NCBI GenBank assembly: GCA_021299265.1
Contig: JAJTGP010000071.1
Coordinates: forward strand, 1 to 34,166
Length of the DNA stretch: 34,166 nt
Origin: Hyphomonadaceae bacterium
GTDB taxonomy: Bacteria > Pseudomonadota > Alphaproteobacteria > Caulobacterales > Aquidulcibacteraceae
Reading direction: 5' to 3'
Made by a program: the position numbers and the translations under genes. Each line of letters starts with the position of its first letter. The stretch's first letter is position 1. The notes under the pieces were generated by a model. It ran no database searches. It was not told the DNA's origin and was given only the letters and a program-made list of their open reading frames with translations. Below are positions 7,005 through 14,706 of the stretch, piece after piece.

Positions 7005-9686
7005 ATGCCCGATACCAATCCTGCGTCCGCCCGCGATTTAATCAAAGACTTAGGTGCCCTGTTAGGGGAAGTGATCAAAGATCAACACGGCGACGCCCTG
7101 TTTGATGCCATTGAGTCCATACGTTCTGAATCGGTGCGCGAATATCGCGGACAAGCCCCTCGGGGTGCGACCGTCAGCTTGTTGGACGGGTTAGAACTGG
7201 ATGAAACCTTGGTCTTCATCCATGGCTTCTGCGTGTTTTCGCAATTGGCCAATCTGGCCGATGATTATGTCAGCCGAACCCAAGCCGTCCGCCAAGACCC
7301 GCTGGCTTTACTGAACACACGGCCAGACCTGACGGCGGAGCATGTCTCTGACGTTCTCGCCAAAATGGTGATCGCGCCCATCCTGACGGCCCACCCTACC
7401 GAAGTGCGCCGCAAAAGCGTGCTGGACCGCGAAGCCGCGATTTCGGATACATTGGATGCGCGCATTGACCTTGTTGATGGACGCGACATGCGCGTTGAGC
7501 GGCTGCGCCGTGAAATCCGGCTTTTGTGGCAAACCCGCGTGCTGCGTGGTGAGCGTATTGAAGTGGCCGATGAGATTGCTAATGTCGCTAGCGTTCTTGG
7601 CCGCTCTTTCCTGAAAGAAATGCCCAACCTCATTCGGCGGCTGGAGCGTCGCTTGGGCAAGGAGTTGCCGGGCATTTTGCGCGTCGGCTCTTGGGTCGGT
7701 GGCGACCGTGACGGCAATCCTTTCGTGAATGCCCAAACCCTGACCCATGCGGTGATGTCGCATGCCAGCCTGTTGCTCAGCTCTTTCCTGGAAGAATTGC
7801 ATCAGTTGGGCAGCGAATTATCGATTTCGACTGAACTGACAGCCGTTTCGCCAGACTTGGCGCGCTTGGCAGAGGCCGGACACGATGCCTCGCCCCATCG
7901 GGCGGACGAGCCTTATCGGCAAGCCATTCGGGGCATGTATGCCCGTCTGGCCGCCACCTATCAGGCCATTACCAAGAAGCCCCCTGCCCGCGCAACGGAT
8001 TTGGAGGCCTTAGCTTATCATGGCCCAAATGAATTGATTGCTGACCTAGAGATCGTCGGGGAATCGCTGCGCACCCATGCTGCAGGCGATGTCGCCGATG
8101 GACGGCTGGAACGCTTGATTACGGGGGTGAAGGTCTTCGGCTTTCACTTCGCCCAAATGGAATTGCGCCAAAACTCAGACGTGCATGAGCGCACAATTGG
8201 CGAATTGCTGGCTGCTGCCGGCCTAGAGACCGATTATGCCAGCCTATCTGAAGAAGCGCGGATGGAGGTTTTGCTCGCACAATGGCGCTCTCCCCGTAAT
8301 CTGACCACGCCTTATGCCAATTATGGCCCAGAAACACTCAAAGAGCTGGAAGTTTTTTGGCAGGCTGCGGCCATTCGCACTGCCGTAGGCGGGGAGGTGT
8401 TACGCCGTGTGATCGTCTCCAAGACCGACAGCGTCTCAGACCTTCTCGAAGTCGCCTTACTCCTCAAGGAAGGCGGTCTTTTCGCTCAATCGCCCGACCC
8501 CAGCCCGCAAATTGCGATTGCGCCTCTGTTTGAAACCATTGCGGACTTGCAGGCGAGTGAAGCCATCATGCGCACTTGGCTGGCCTTGCCAGAGGTCGCT
8601 CGTGCGCGCGCTGCGACCAATCCCGTGCAAGAAGTGATGATTGGCTATTCCGACAGCAATAAGGATGGCGGCTATCTGACGGCCAATTGGGAAGTGCGCG
8701 GCGCGATTGGTCGTTTGGTCGCTTTGGGCAAGGAATTAGGCGTCACCATGCGCTTCTTCCATGGTCGCGGTGGCTCCATTGGTCGGGGCGGCGGCTCTTC
8801 CCGCGATGCGATTGCCGCCTTACCTGCTGGGAGCATAGAATCGGGCCTGTCGGTGACCGAGCAAGGTGAAGTCATCTCCTCAAAGTATGGCCATCCAGAT
8901 AGTGCGCGCGTATCTCTGGAGACTTTGGTAGGGGCGAGCCTTGAAGCAGCCCTCCACCCAGTTGACCACGCGCAAGAGGAAGCCCTTGCGCGGATTATGC
9001 CGCGCTTGAGCGATCTGGCCTTTAAAGCCTATCGCAGCCTAGTCTACGACACAGCTGATTTCGCACGCTATTTCCACCAGTCGACGCCTTTAAAGGAGAT
9101 TGTGGACCTGAAGATCGGCAGCCGTCCTGCCGCCCGTACGGCTTCGGGTCGGATTGAGGATTTGCGCGCCATTCCTTGGGTGTTCAGTTGGTCGCAAGCC
9201 CGCGTCAATCTTCCAGGCTGGTATGGCTTTGGTAGTGCCATTGCGGGCTATCAGGAAGCCGTGGGGCCATCGGCGATCGAAGAGCTAAAGGCGCTCTACC
9301 AATCGAGCCCTTATTTTGCGAATCTCGTCTCCAACATCGAAATGGTGTTGGCCAAGGCCAATCTGGAGATTGCGCGCCGCTATAGTGAGTTGGTGGACGA
9401 CCAAGACATGGCGAAAGCCATCTTTGCCCGCATCGAGGCCGAATGGCAGAAGACATTGGACGCCTTGCAGCTTGTCACCGGGCGGGCGGAACTTGTCGGC
9501 AATAATCCGGCCTTGGCCCATTCCATCAGCCTTCGCATGCCCTATCTCGACCCACTGAACTTGCTGCAAGTGAAATTGATCAAGCAATTGCGCGCAGGCC
9601 CCGAGGGAGCACAGGCCGAAACCGTCAAAAAAGGCATTCAATTGACGATCAACGGCATTTCCGCCGGCCTGCGCAATACGGGCTGA
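7005..9686 (+). CDS. ppc: Phosphoenolpyruvate carboxylase
   Basis: PEP carboxylase adds bicarbonate to phosphoenolpyruvate to give oxaloacetate, an anaplerotic step and part of the serine cycle. All hallmark motifs are present: LTAHPTEVRRKS with the catalytic His near residue 129, the RVGSWVGGDRDGNP segment, GYSDSNKDGG near 546, FHGRGGSIGRGG near 585, and the conserved NTG carboxy terminus that completes the active site. The length of 893 aa is standard. The track begins at a TTG at 6987; the ATG at 7005 is preferred, although no Shine-Dalgarno is ideally placed. Its TGA directly abuts the stop of the convergent phosphatase gene. An upstream structured element may control it. Confidence 0.97.
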   Translation: MPDTNPASARDLIKDLGALLGEVIKDQHGDALFDAIESIRSESVREYRGQAPRGATVSLLDGLELDETLVFIHGFCVFSQLANLADDYVSRTQAVRQDPLALLNTRPDLTAEHVSDVLAKMVIAPILTAHPTEVRRKSVLDREAAISDTLDARIDLVDGRDMRVERLRREIRLLWQTRVLRGERIEVADEIANVASVLGRSFLKEMPNLIRRLERRLGKELPGILRVGSWVGGDRDGNPFVNAQTLTHAVMSHASLLLSSFLEELHQLGSELSISTELTAVSPDLARLAEAGHDASPHRADEPYRQAIRGMYARLAATYQAITKKPPARATDLEALAYHGPNELIADLEIVGESLRTHAAGDVADGRLERLITGVKVFGFHFAQMELRQNSDVHERTIGELLAAAGLETDYASLSEEARMEVLLAQWRSPRNLTTPYANYGPETLKELEVFWQAAAIRTAVGGEVLRRVIVSKTDSVSDLLEVALLLKEGGLFAQSPDPSPQIAIAPLFETIADLQASEAIMRTWLALPEVARARAATNPVQEVMIGYSDSNKDGGYLTANWEVRGAIGRLVALGKELGVTMRFFHGRGGSIGRGGGSSRDAIAALPAGSIESGLSVTEQGEVISSKYGHPDSARVSLETLVGASLEAALHPVDHAQEEALARIMPRLSDLAFKAYRSLVYDTADFARYFHQSTPLKEIVDLKIGSRPAARTASGRIEDLRAIPWVFSWSQARVNLPGWYGFGSAIAGYQEAVGPSAIEELKALYQSSPYFANLVSNIEMVLAKANLEIARRYSELVDDQDMAKAIFARIEAEWQKTLDALQLVTGRAELVGNNPALAHSISLRMPYLDPLNLLQVKLIKQLRAGPEGAQAETVKKGIQLTINGISAGLRNTG

Positions 9687-10415
9687 TCAGGGCTGCAGCA
9701 AAGCCGCAAGTTCGGCCTTTGTCGCCTCATAATCCGCCTTAAAGGCCGGATCCTTTTGCAATTGCGCCAATAGCGCGGCGCTGAGGGCTTGCCCTGCCGC
9801 GACATCGCTGGGGTAATGCACGCCGCACACCGCCCGGCTGAGGCCATAGTCCAGACCGCGCGCTTTAAGGGCATCCGCCTTCGCGGGGACAAGTTCTGCC
9901 AAGAGCGTGCCTGCCATGGCACCCCACATGGCATGACCGGAGGGGTAAGAATTCAGGCCGTTTTCTGGCAAGCGCACACAAACCGTCACCGCCGCATCCG
10001 CCAAGGGTGGACGGGGGCGCTTATAGAGTTCCTTGAATGGCAATACGGTTGCACCCACATCGCGCAAGGAGCGGGCCATCAAGCGGGAAAGGCTTGGCGC
10101 GCTCGCTTCCGTCACCTTTGGGCCAAGAACGGAACCGAAAGCCGAAAAGACGTCGAGCTTTTGATCGGCTTGGGCGAGGGCGACGCGTTCGGGCGTGCGC
10201 TTGGCTTGAAGGTCCAAAGCGGCGGCGCGGTCATCCTGATCTGCCTTAGAACCGGGGGCCGGAGCCGCTGGAAAATTGGCCACCGAAACAGCTGCTGGCA
10301 AATAGCCTTTGATCTCATCTGCCTGCGCACCGCTGATGACAGCCGACGTCAGCATGAAGCCGGCAAATACCCAACCTAAGGAAGGGCGGGCAAAGGATGG
10401 GAAACGCATGAACAT
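9687..10415 (-). CDS. Class A acid phosphatase (PAP2 superfamily), secreted
   Basis: This 242-aa periplasmic phosphatase carries the three PAP2 signature blocks: KELYKRPRP near residue 128, SYPSGHAMWG near 157 and SRAVCGVHYPSD near 192. Together they provide the Lys/Arg phosphate site, the general His and the nucleophilic His with its Asp. The SYPSGHA form matches class A nonspecific acid phosphatases (PhoN/PhoC type). An N-terminal signal peptide is visible, with a hydrophobic core LGWVFAGFMLTSAVISG and probable cleavage after AQA. The ATG at 10415 has AAGGAG at ideal spacing. Likely role: scavenging phosphate from monoesters. It is separate from the helicase gene by about 40 bases on the same strand, with the helicase upstream. 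Confidence 0.93.
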   Translation of the reverse strand: MFMRFPSFARPSLGWVFAGFMLTSAVISGAQADEIKGYLPAAVSVANFPAAPAPGSKADQDDRAAALDLQAKRTPERVALAQADQKLDVFSAFGSVLGPKVTEASAPSLSRLMARSLRDVGATVLPFKELYKRPRPPLADAAVTVCVRLPENGLNSYPSGHAMWGAMAGTLLAELVPAKADALKARGLDYGLSRAVCGVHYPSDVAAGQALSAALLAQLQKDPAFKADYEATKAELAALLQP

Positions 10416-10454
10416 GAAAGCTCCTTTGGGTTCGATTTTTGCACCCTGACCGCG

Positions 10455-11960
10455 CTAATCCTGCTCAATCCGGCCAACCCGAAACGCACCAAGATCGGCA
10501 TAAACCGCCTTATCGGCAAAGGCGAAGGCCGCATCATCGACCCGAACATCGGTCCGGCGCAAGTGACGCGACAGCGTTAAGCCTTCCAAGGTGCGGCAAC
10601 GCGATAGCGCGACATAGGTCTGACCATGGGCAAAGGCACCGCGTCCAAAATCGACATGGACAGCATCAAAGGTCAGGCCTTGGGCTTTGTGGACCGTCAG
10701 CGCCCAAGCGGGCCGCAGCGGCACTTGGCGGAAGACGCCCACTGCTTTGCGCTGGGGCACACCTTCGGGATCGGGCTCGTAAATATAGCGCTCCCAATCG
10801 GCCGGTTCGATCTCATGCACACGGCCACCGATGCGGACGAAGACCGACGTCTTACCCAGATCAACCACCGTCGCCAAGGTGCCATTGACCGAGCGTTTGT
10901 CTGGATCATTGCGCAACAGCATGACCCGCGCGCCCACCCGCAACAAAAGGTCGCTGTCGGTCGGGAAAATGCGCTCGTCAAACTGGCCTTCGACTTTGGC
11001 ACCATAGGAGGCTTCTGGCCCCGATAGGCGCGCCATCTCCAGATCATTGATCCGGCGGGCGGCTTCATTGGTGGTGGTCAGAACGATGGCCCCATCCCCA
11101 TCCTTGTCGGAAAAGGGCGGGGGTTCACCCACCACGCGAGAATCTAAAAGCTCCGCATCTTCCATCGTCGGCCGTCCGCGTCGCATCCGGTCCAACAGAC
11201 CCAAGAAGGCCGCGTCAGATTGGCGAAACACCTGACACAACTCAATCGACGTCCAAGACAGTGACTTTACCGACGGCGCATCAAAGAAGTAAGGCCCGCC
11301 AAACCATTGTTCGAGGATCGGCTCATCCTCGCGGCTGACGACGGGTGGCAATTGCGCACTATCACCAACGCACAAAAGGCGGACGCCACCGAATGGCCGG
11401 GGCACACCTCTGTGCAAGCGCATGGACCGATCAATCGCGTCCATCAAGTCTGAGCGCACCATGGAAATCTCGTCAATCACCAGAAGATCGAGTGTTTTCA
11501 ACATGCGGCCTTCGCGCACGCGGCGGACGTCCTGCGGTTGGATCATGGCGGGCGGTAATTTGAACAAGGAATGGATCGTCTGACCACCGGCGTTTAATGC
11601 CGCAATGCCCGATGGGGCGACGATGGCAGCTTTGAGGTCGGTCTCGTCCATAAAGGCTTTGAGGAAGGTGGTTTTGCCGGTACCGGCGCGGCCTGTCAGG
11701 AACACCCCGCCTTCGGCCTTCTCAATCCGCTCCGCCACTTCACGGTAAGGCCCGTCGTCGAGCGAGAGGGCGACTGCCTTCGCCGGGCCTTCGATCCGCC
11801 CATGGCCACCTTGCAAGCGCGCCATCGCCATGGCCCCATCGGCATCATCGACTTTGGCGACGACGGTACCATTGCGGATCAGCACAGCCGAAAAACCGCT
11901 TCCGGTATCCACCAGACGCGCAATTCCGCCCCGCAATGCCATTTCCCGCACTGTTTTCAC
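10455..11960 (-). CDS. PIF1/RecD-like superfamily 1B DNA helicase
   Basis: This is a stand-alone ATPase of about 500 aa with SF1B helicase motifs in order: Walker A GRAGTGKTTFL (near residue 90), the IVAPSGIAALNAGGQTIHS Ia region, Walker B LLVIDEISM, motif III GDSAQLPPV, then LTVHKAQGLTFD and YVALSRCRTLEGL near the C-terminus. The second RecA domain includes the SH3-like insertion and UvrD_C_2-type end seen in bacterial Pif1 proteins. Such enzymes unwind 5'-3' and act on G-quadruplexes or stalled forks; activity here is inferred. About 65-80 residues precede the motor. Starts considered are TTG 11975, GTG 11960 and ATG 11942; GTG has AAAAGG six bases upstream. Confidence 0.9.
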   Translation of the reverse strand: MKTVREMALRGGIARLVDTGSGFSAVLIRNGTVVAKVDDADGAMAMARLQGGHGRIEGPAKAVALSLDDGPYREVAERIEKAEGGVFLTGRAGTGKTTFLKAFMDETDLKAAIVAPSGIAALNAGGQTIHSLFKLPPAMIQPQDVRRVREGRMLKTLDLLVIDEISMVRSDLMDAIDRSMRLHRGVPRPFGGVRLLCVGDSAQLPPVVSREDEPILEQWFGGPYFFDAPSVKSLSWTSIELCQVFRQSDAAFLGLLDRMRRGRPTMEDAELLDSRVVGEPPPFSDKDGDGAIVLTTTNEAARRINDLEMARLSGPEASYGAKVEGQFDERIFPTDSDLLLRVGARVMLLRNDPDKRSVNGTLATVVDLGKTSVFVRIGGRVHEIEPADWERYIYEPDPEGVPQRKAVGVFRQVPLRPAWALTVHKAQGLTFDAVHVDFGRGAFAHGQTYVALSRCRTLEGLTLSRHLRRTDVRVDDAAFAFADKAVYADLGAFRVGRIEQD

Positions 11961-12009
11961 GTGTGACCTTTTCAACCTCTTCCTTCGGTGGGTGCGCCTT
12001 CTGCGTCAA

Positions 12010-12048
12010 GCAGCGGCTGCGCGAATATGTATCGATTAGAAATTCTAA
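12010..12048. promoter_or_regulatory. Palindromes upstream of cysK
   Basis: The spacer between the divergent helicase and cysK genes holds a perfect AT-rich dyad TTAGAA-A-TTCTAA (12036-12048). Just before it lies a GC-rich dyad GCAGC-G-GCTGC (12010-12020). Either could be an operator; the AT-rich one has the size expected for a dimeric repressor such as an Rrf2-type protein. A possible -10 TTATAC lies downstream near 12083. The regulator is unknown. Confidence 0.35.
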
Positions 12049-12114
12049 CTTGTATCTCGCAAGCCGAAGTCGCACCTGATGTGTTATACGCACGGACACA
12101 AGTGAGGATGAAAC

Positions 12115-13089
12115 ATGACCCAGGACGCCCAAAGCCCAGCGATACGCGCACAAGGCCGGATTTTCTCGAACATTACAGAGACAATTGGCGCAACGCCTTT
12201 GGTACGCCTAGACAAGATCGCTGCCAAGTATGGTGTGAAGGCAGAACTTTTGGGCAAGCTGGAATTCTTCAACCCGATCGCTTCGGTGAAAGACCGGATC
12301 GGGGTTTCCATGATTGAGGAATTGGAAAGCCGCGGCCTGATCAAGGAAGGCTCTGTCTTGGTCGAGCCGACTTCGGGCAATACGGGCATTGCCTTGGCCT
12401 TTGTGGCGGCCCAGCGTGGCTATCGCCTGATCCTTGTCATGCCAGAGACCATGTCCTTAGAGCGCCGCAAAATGCTGGCCTTCCTTGGGGCTGAGCTAGT
12501 GCTGACGCTCGGTGCGGAAGGCATGAAAGGCGCTGTCGCCCGCGCCAAGCAATTGGTCGAAGAAACGCCAAACGCCTTGATTCCGGGCCAATTTGTGAAC
12601 CCAGCCAATCCAGCTGTGCACCGTCGCACGACGGCTGAAGAAATCTGGATCGATACGGAAGGCAAAGTGGGTGCCTTTGTGGCAGGTGTCGGCACTGGCG
12701 GCACCATCACCGGGGTTGGCCAAGTGTTGAAGCAGCGCAATCCCGGCATTCAGATCGTAGCGGTCGAGCCAGCGGGCAGCCCCGTTTTGTCCGGCGGCGC
12801 ACCCGGGCCGCATAAGATCCAAGGCATTGGCGCGGGCTTCATTCCAGAAGTGCTGGATCGGTCGGTGATTGATGAAGTCATCACCGTGACCAATGAAGAG
12901 GCCTTTGACTTCAGTCGCGATCTGGCCCGCACCGAAGGTGTGCCCGGCGGGATCTCGACCGGAGCTAATTTAGCCGCCGCGATTAAGCTGGGCCAGCGGC
13001 CTGAATATGCTGGCAAGCGGATCGTCTTTATCGTCCCCAGCTTTGCAGAGCGCTATATTTCCTCGGCCTTGTTCGACGGGATCGGCTAA
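12115..13089 (+). CDS. cysK: Cysteine synthase A (O-acetylserine sulfhydrylase)
   Basis: This 324-aa PLP enzyme makes cysteine from O-acetylserine and sulfide. The PLP lysine lies in [13 protein letters not shown] (near residue 59). The substrate-binding loop [11 protein letters not shown], the phosphate-binding GTGGTITG and the GGISTGAN segment near the end are all canonical for CysK. A clear GAGGA precedes the ATG by a few bases. It is followed on the same strand by amn after about 95 bases that can fold strongly, so the two are probably controlled separately. Confidence 0.96.
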   Translation: MTQDAQSPAIRAQGRIFSNITETIGATPLVRLDKIAAKYGVKAELLGKLEFFNPIASVKDRIGVSMIEELESRGLIKEGSVLVEPTSGNTGIALAFVAAQRGYRLILVMPETMSLERRKMLAFLGAELVLTLGAEGMKGAVARAKQLVEETPNALIPGQFVNPANPAVHRRTTAEEIWIDTEGKVGAFVAGVGTGGTITGVGQVLKQRNPGIQIVAVEPAGSPVLSGGAPGPHKIQGIGAGFIPEVLDRSVIDEVITVTNEEAFDFSRDLARTEGVPGGISTGANLAAAIKLGQRPEYAGKRIVFIVPSFAERYISSALFDGIG

Positions 13090-13091
13090 AC

Positions 13092-13180
13092 CATCTGGCG
13101 GTCTGGGACCTGGACTTCGTGTCGCAGGCCGCCCTTGTCATAATCTTGCGATTGACAAGCAGGCCTCAAACAGCCAGATG
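13092..13180 (+). ncRNA. Candidate structured leader of amn
   Basis: Three nested exact helices fill the gap. P1 CATCTGGC (13092-13099) pairs with GCCAGATG (13173-13180), P2 is GGTC-TGG-GACC (13100-13110), and P3 combines AGGCC/GGCCT with CTTGTCA/TGACAAG (13126-13166) capped by ATC-TTGC-GAT. The 3' strand of P1 reaches the first base of the possible GTG start of amn, so folding could block initiation. No run of U follows P3, so it is not a simple cysK terminator. Confidence 0.4.
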
Positions 13181-13185
13181 TGGCC

Positions 13186-14637
13186 ATGTTCCCATGCAAA
13201 TCTCCACAAGAAGCGATTGATAGGCTTCAAGACATCCACGCAGCATCCGTTCAGGCCCTGCACGATGCCCTCGCCCGGTTTGTTCAAACCCGGGTTCCCC
13301 CCACTCCAGAAGAGCGCACACGCTTTCGCTATCCCGAAATCCGCGTGACCTATGCGCCGGACGGTCCACCGCCCGTATCCCAGCGTGCTTATGCGAAGTT
13401 CAACGCGCCGGGTGTTTACACCACGACGGTCACCCATCCGGCGCTGTTCACCGACTATCTGCTTGAAAATCTTGAGCCCTTGGTTGGCGAATATGGCGCA
13501 ACCGTTGAAGTCGGCCTGTCCGATGCTGAGATGCCTTATTCCTACGTCATCGACGGCGTAACCGACCTTGGGGTCGGCGATGTGCCGCCGCAGGAATTGG
13601 CGCGCTGGTTCCCGACGCCGCAACTGACCGCTGTCGGCGACGAAATCGTCGATGGTGAGTTTGAAATCCTGCAGGGCCAACCTCGACCGCTCGCTTTGTA
13701 TGATGGGTTGCGGGTGGATTATTCGCTGAAGCGCCTGACCCATTATTCAGGCACGGAATGGCGCTCCTTCCAGCCGTGGATCCTATTCACCAATTACGCC
13801 CGCTATGTCGACGAATTTGTGCGCTGGGCGATTGATCAGATCCGCCAAGGTGGGCGCTATGATTCCTTGATCTGCTCTGGCGGGGTAACGATTGACGCCT
13901 CTAATCTGGATGATGATCCAGAAGGGCGCGTCGCGGCCAGCCCTTGGCGCAAGTATCAAATGCCAGCCTATCACCTCACCACCAAGGACGGGCAAGGCAT
14001 TACCTTGGTCAATATTGGTGTGGGGCCGTCTAACGCGAAGAATATTACCGACCACTTAGCCGTTTTGCGTCCGCACTGTTGGCTGATGGTTGGCCATTGC
14101 GGTGGGCTGCGGCAGAGCCAGCGGATTGGCGATTACGTGTTGGCGCACGCTTATTTGCGCAAGGACGAAGTCCTCGACCGGATTCTGCCAGCGGATGTCC
14201 CCATTCCGCCGATCGCGGAAGTGCAAATGTCGATCCAGCAGGCCGCGATGGAAGTCACGGGTGAAAGTGGGGAAGCCCTCAAGCGCCGTCTGCGGACCGG
14301 AACGGTGGTGAGTTTCTCGGACCGGAACTGGGAGCTTTATTGGGGCCGAGAGCGTCGCTTGATCAATATCTCACGCTCCATCGGCGTCGATATGGAAAGC
14401 TGCATGATCGCCGCCCAAGGGTTCCGCCACCGCGTGCCCTATGGCACGTTGCTCTGCGTATCGGATAAGCCGCTGCATGGCGAGATCAAACTGCCCGGCA
14501 CCGCCAACATCTTTTATGAGCGCGCCATTGGTGAGCATTTGAAGATTGGCATCGCAGCGATTGAAAAGATGCGCTTGGACGGGGTTGTGCTGCACTCACG
14601 CAAGCTGCGCAGCTTTGATGAGCCGCCCTTCCGCTGA
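13186..14637 (+). CDS. amn: AMP nucleosidase
   Basis: This protein of about 483 aa matches long bacterial AMP nucleosidases, which hydrolyse AMP to adenine and ribose-5-phosphate. The N-terminal regulatory domain includes QRAYAKFNAPGVYTTTVTHP. The C-terminal nucleoside phosphorylase fold carries VNIGVGPSNAKNITDH, LMVGHCGGLRQSQRIGDYV, VSFSDRNWELYW and the VDMESCMIAAQGF purine-binding motif with its Met-Glu. Length equals that of E. coli Amn. Start is GTG 13180 or ATG 13186 in the same frame; neither has a good Shine-Dalgarno, which fits a leader-controlled start. A strong terminator follows. Confidence 0.95.
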   Translation: MFPCKSPQEAIDRLQDIHAASVQALHDALARFVQTRVPPTPEERTRFRYPEIRVTYAPDGPPPVSQRAYAKFNAPGVYTTTVTHPALFTDYLLENLEPLVGEYGATVEVGLSDAEMPYSYVIDGVTDLGVGDVPPQELARWFPTPQLTAVGDEIVDGEFEILQGQPRPLALYDGLRVDYSLKRLTHYSGTEWRSFQPWILFTNYARYVDEFVRWAIDQIRQGGRYDSLICSGGVTIDASNLDDDPEGRVAASPWRKYQMPAYHLTTKDGQGITLVNIGVGPSNAKNITDHLAVLRPHCWLMVGHCGGLRQSQRIGDYVLAHAYLRKDEVLDRILPADVPIPPIAEVQMSIQQAAMEVTGESGEALKRRLRTGTVVSFSDRNWELYWGRERRLINISRSIGVDMESCMIAAQGFRHRVPYGTLLCVSDKPLHGEIKLPGTANIFYERAIGEHLKIGIAAIEKMRLDGVVLHSRKLRSFDEPPFR

Positions 14638-14658
14638 TCGCAACATCCATCACAATGA

Positions 14659-14686
14659 AAAAGGGGCCACAAACGGGGCCCCTTTT
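14659..14686. terminator. Bidirectional rho-independent terminator (amn / RND pump)
   Basis: A 10-bp perfect stem AAAAGGGGCC/GGCCCCTTTT with an 8-base loop lies between the convergent amn and RND permease genes. The A- and T-runs at both ends let it terminate transcripts from either strand. Confidence 0.85.
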
Positions 14687-14706
14687 GTTTTGTTCGACAG
14701 GCTGGC

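Noticed and set aside
9684-9689. TGATCA as a functional site
   Set aside because: It is simply the two abutting TGA stop codons of the convergent ppc and phosphatase genes.
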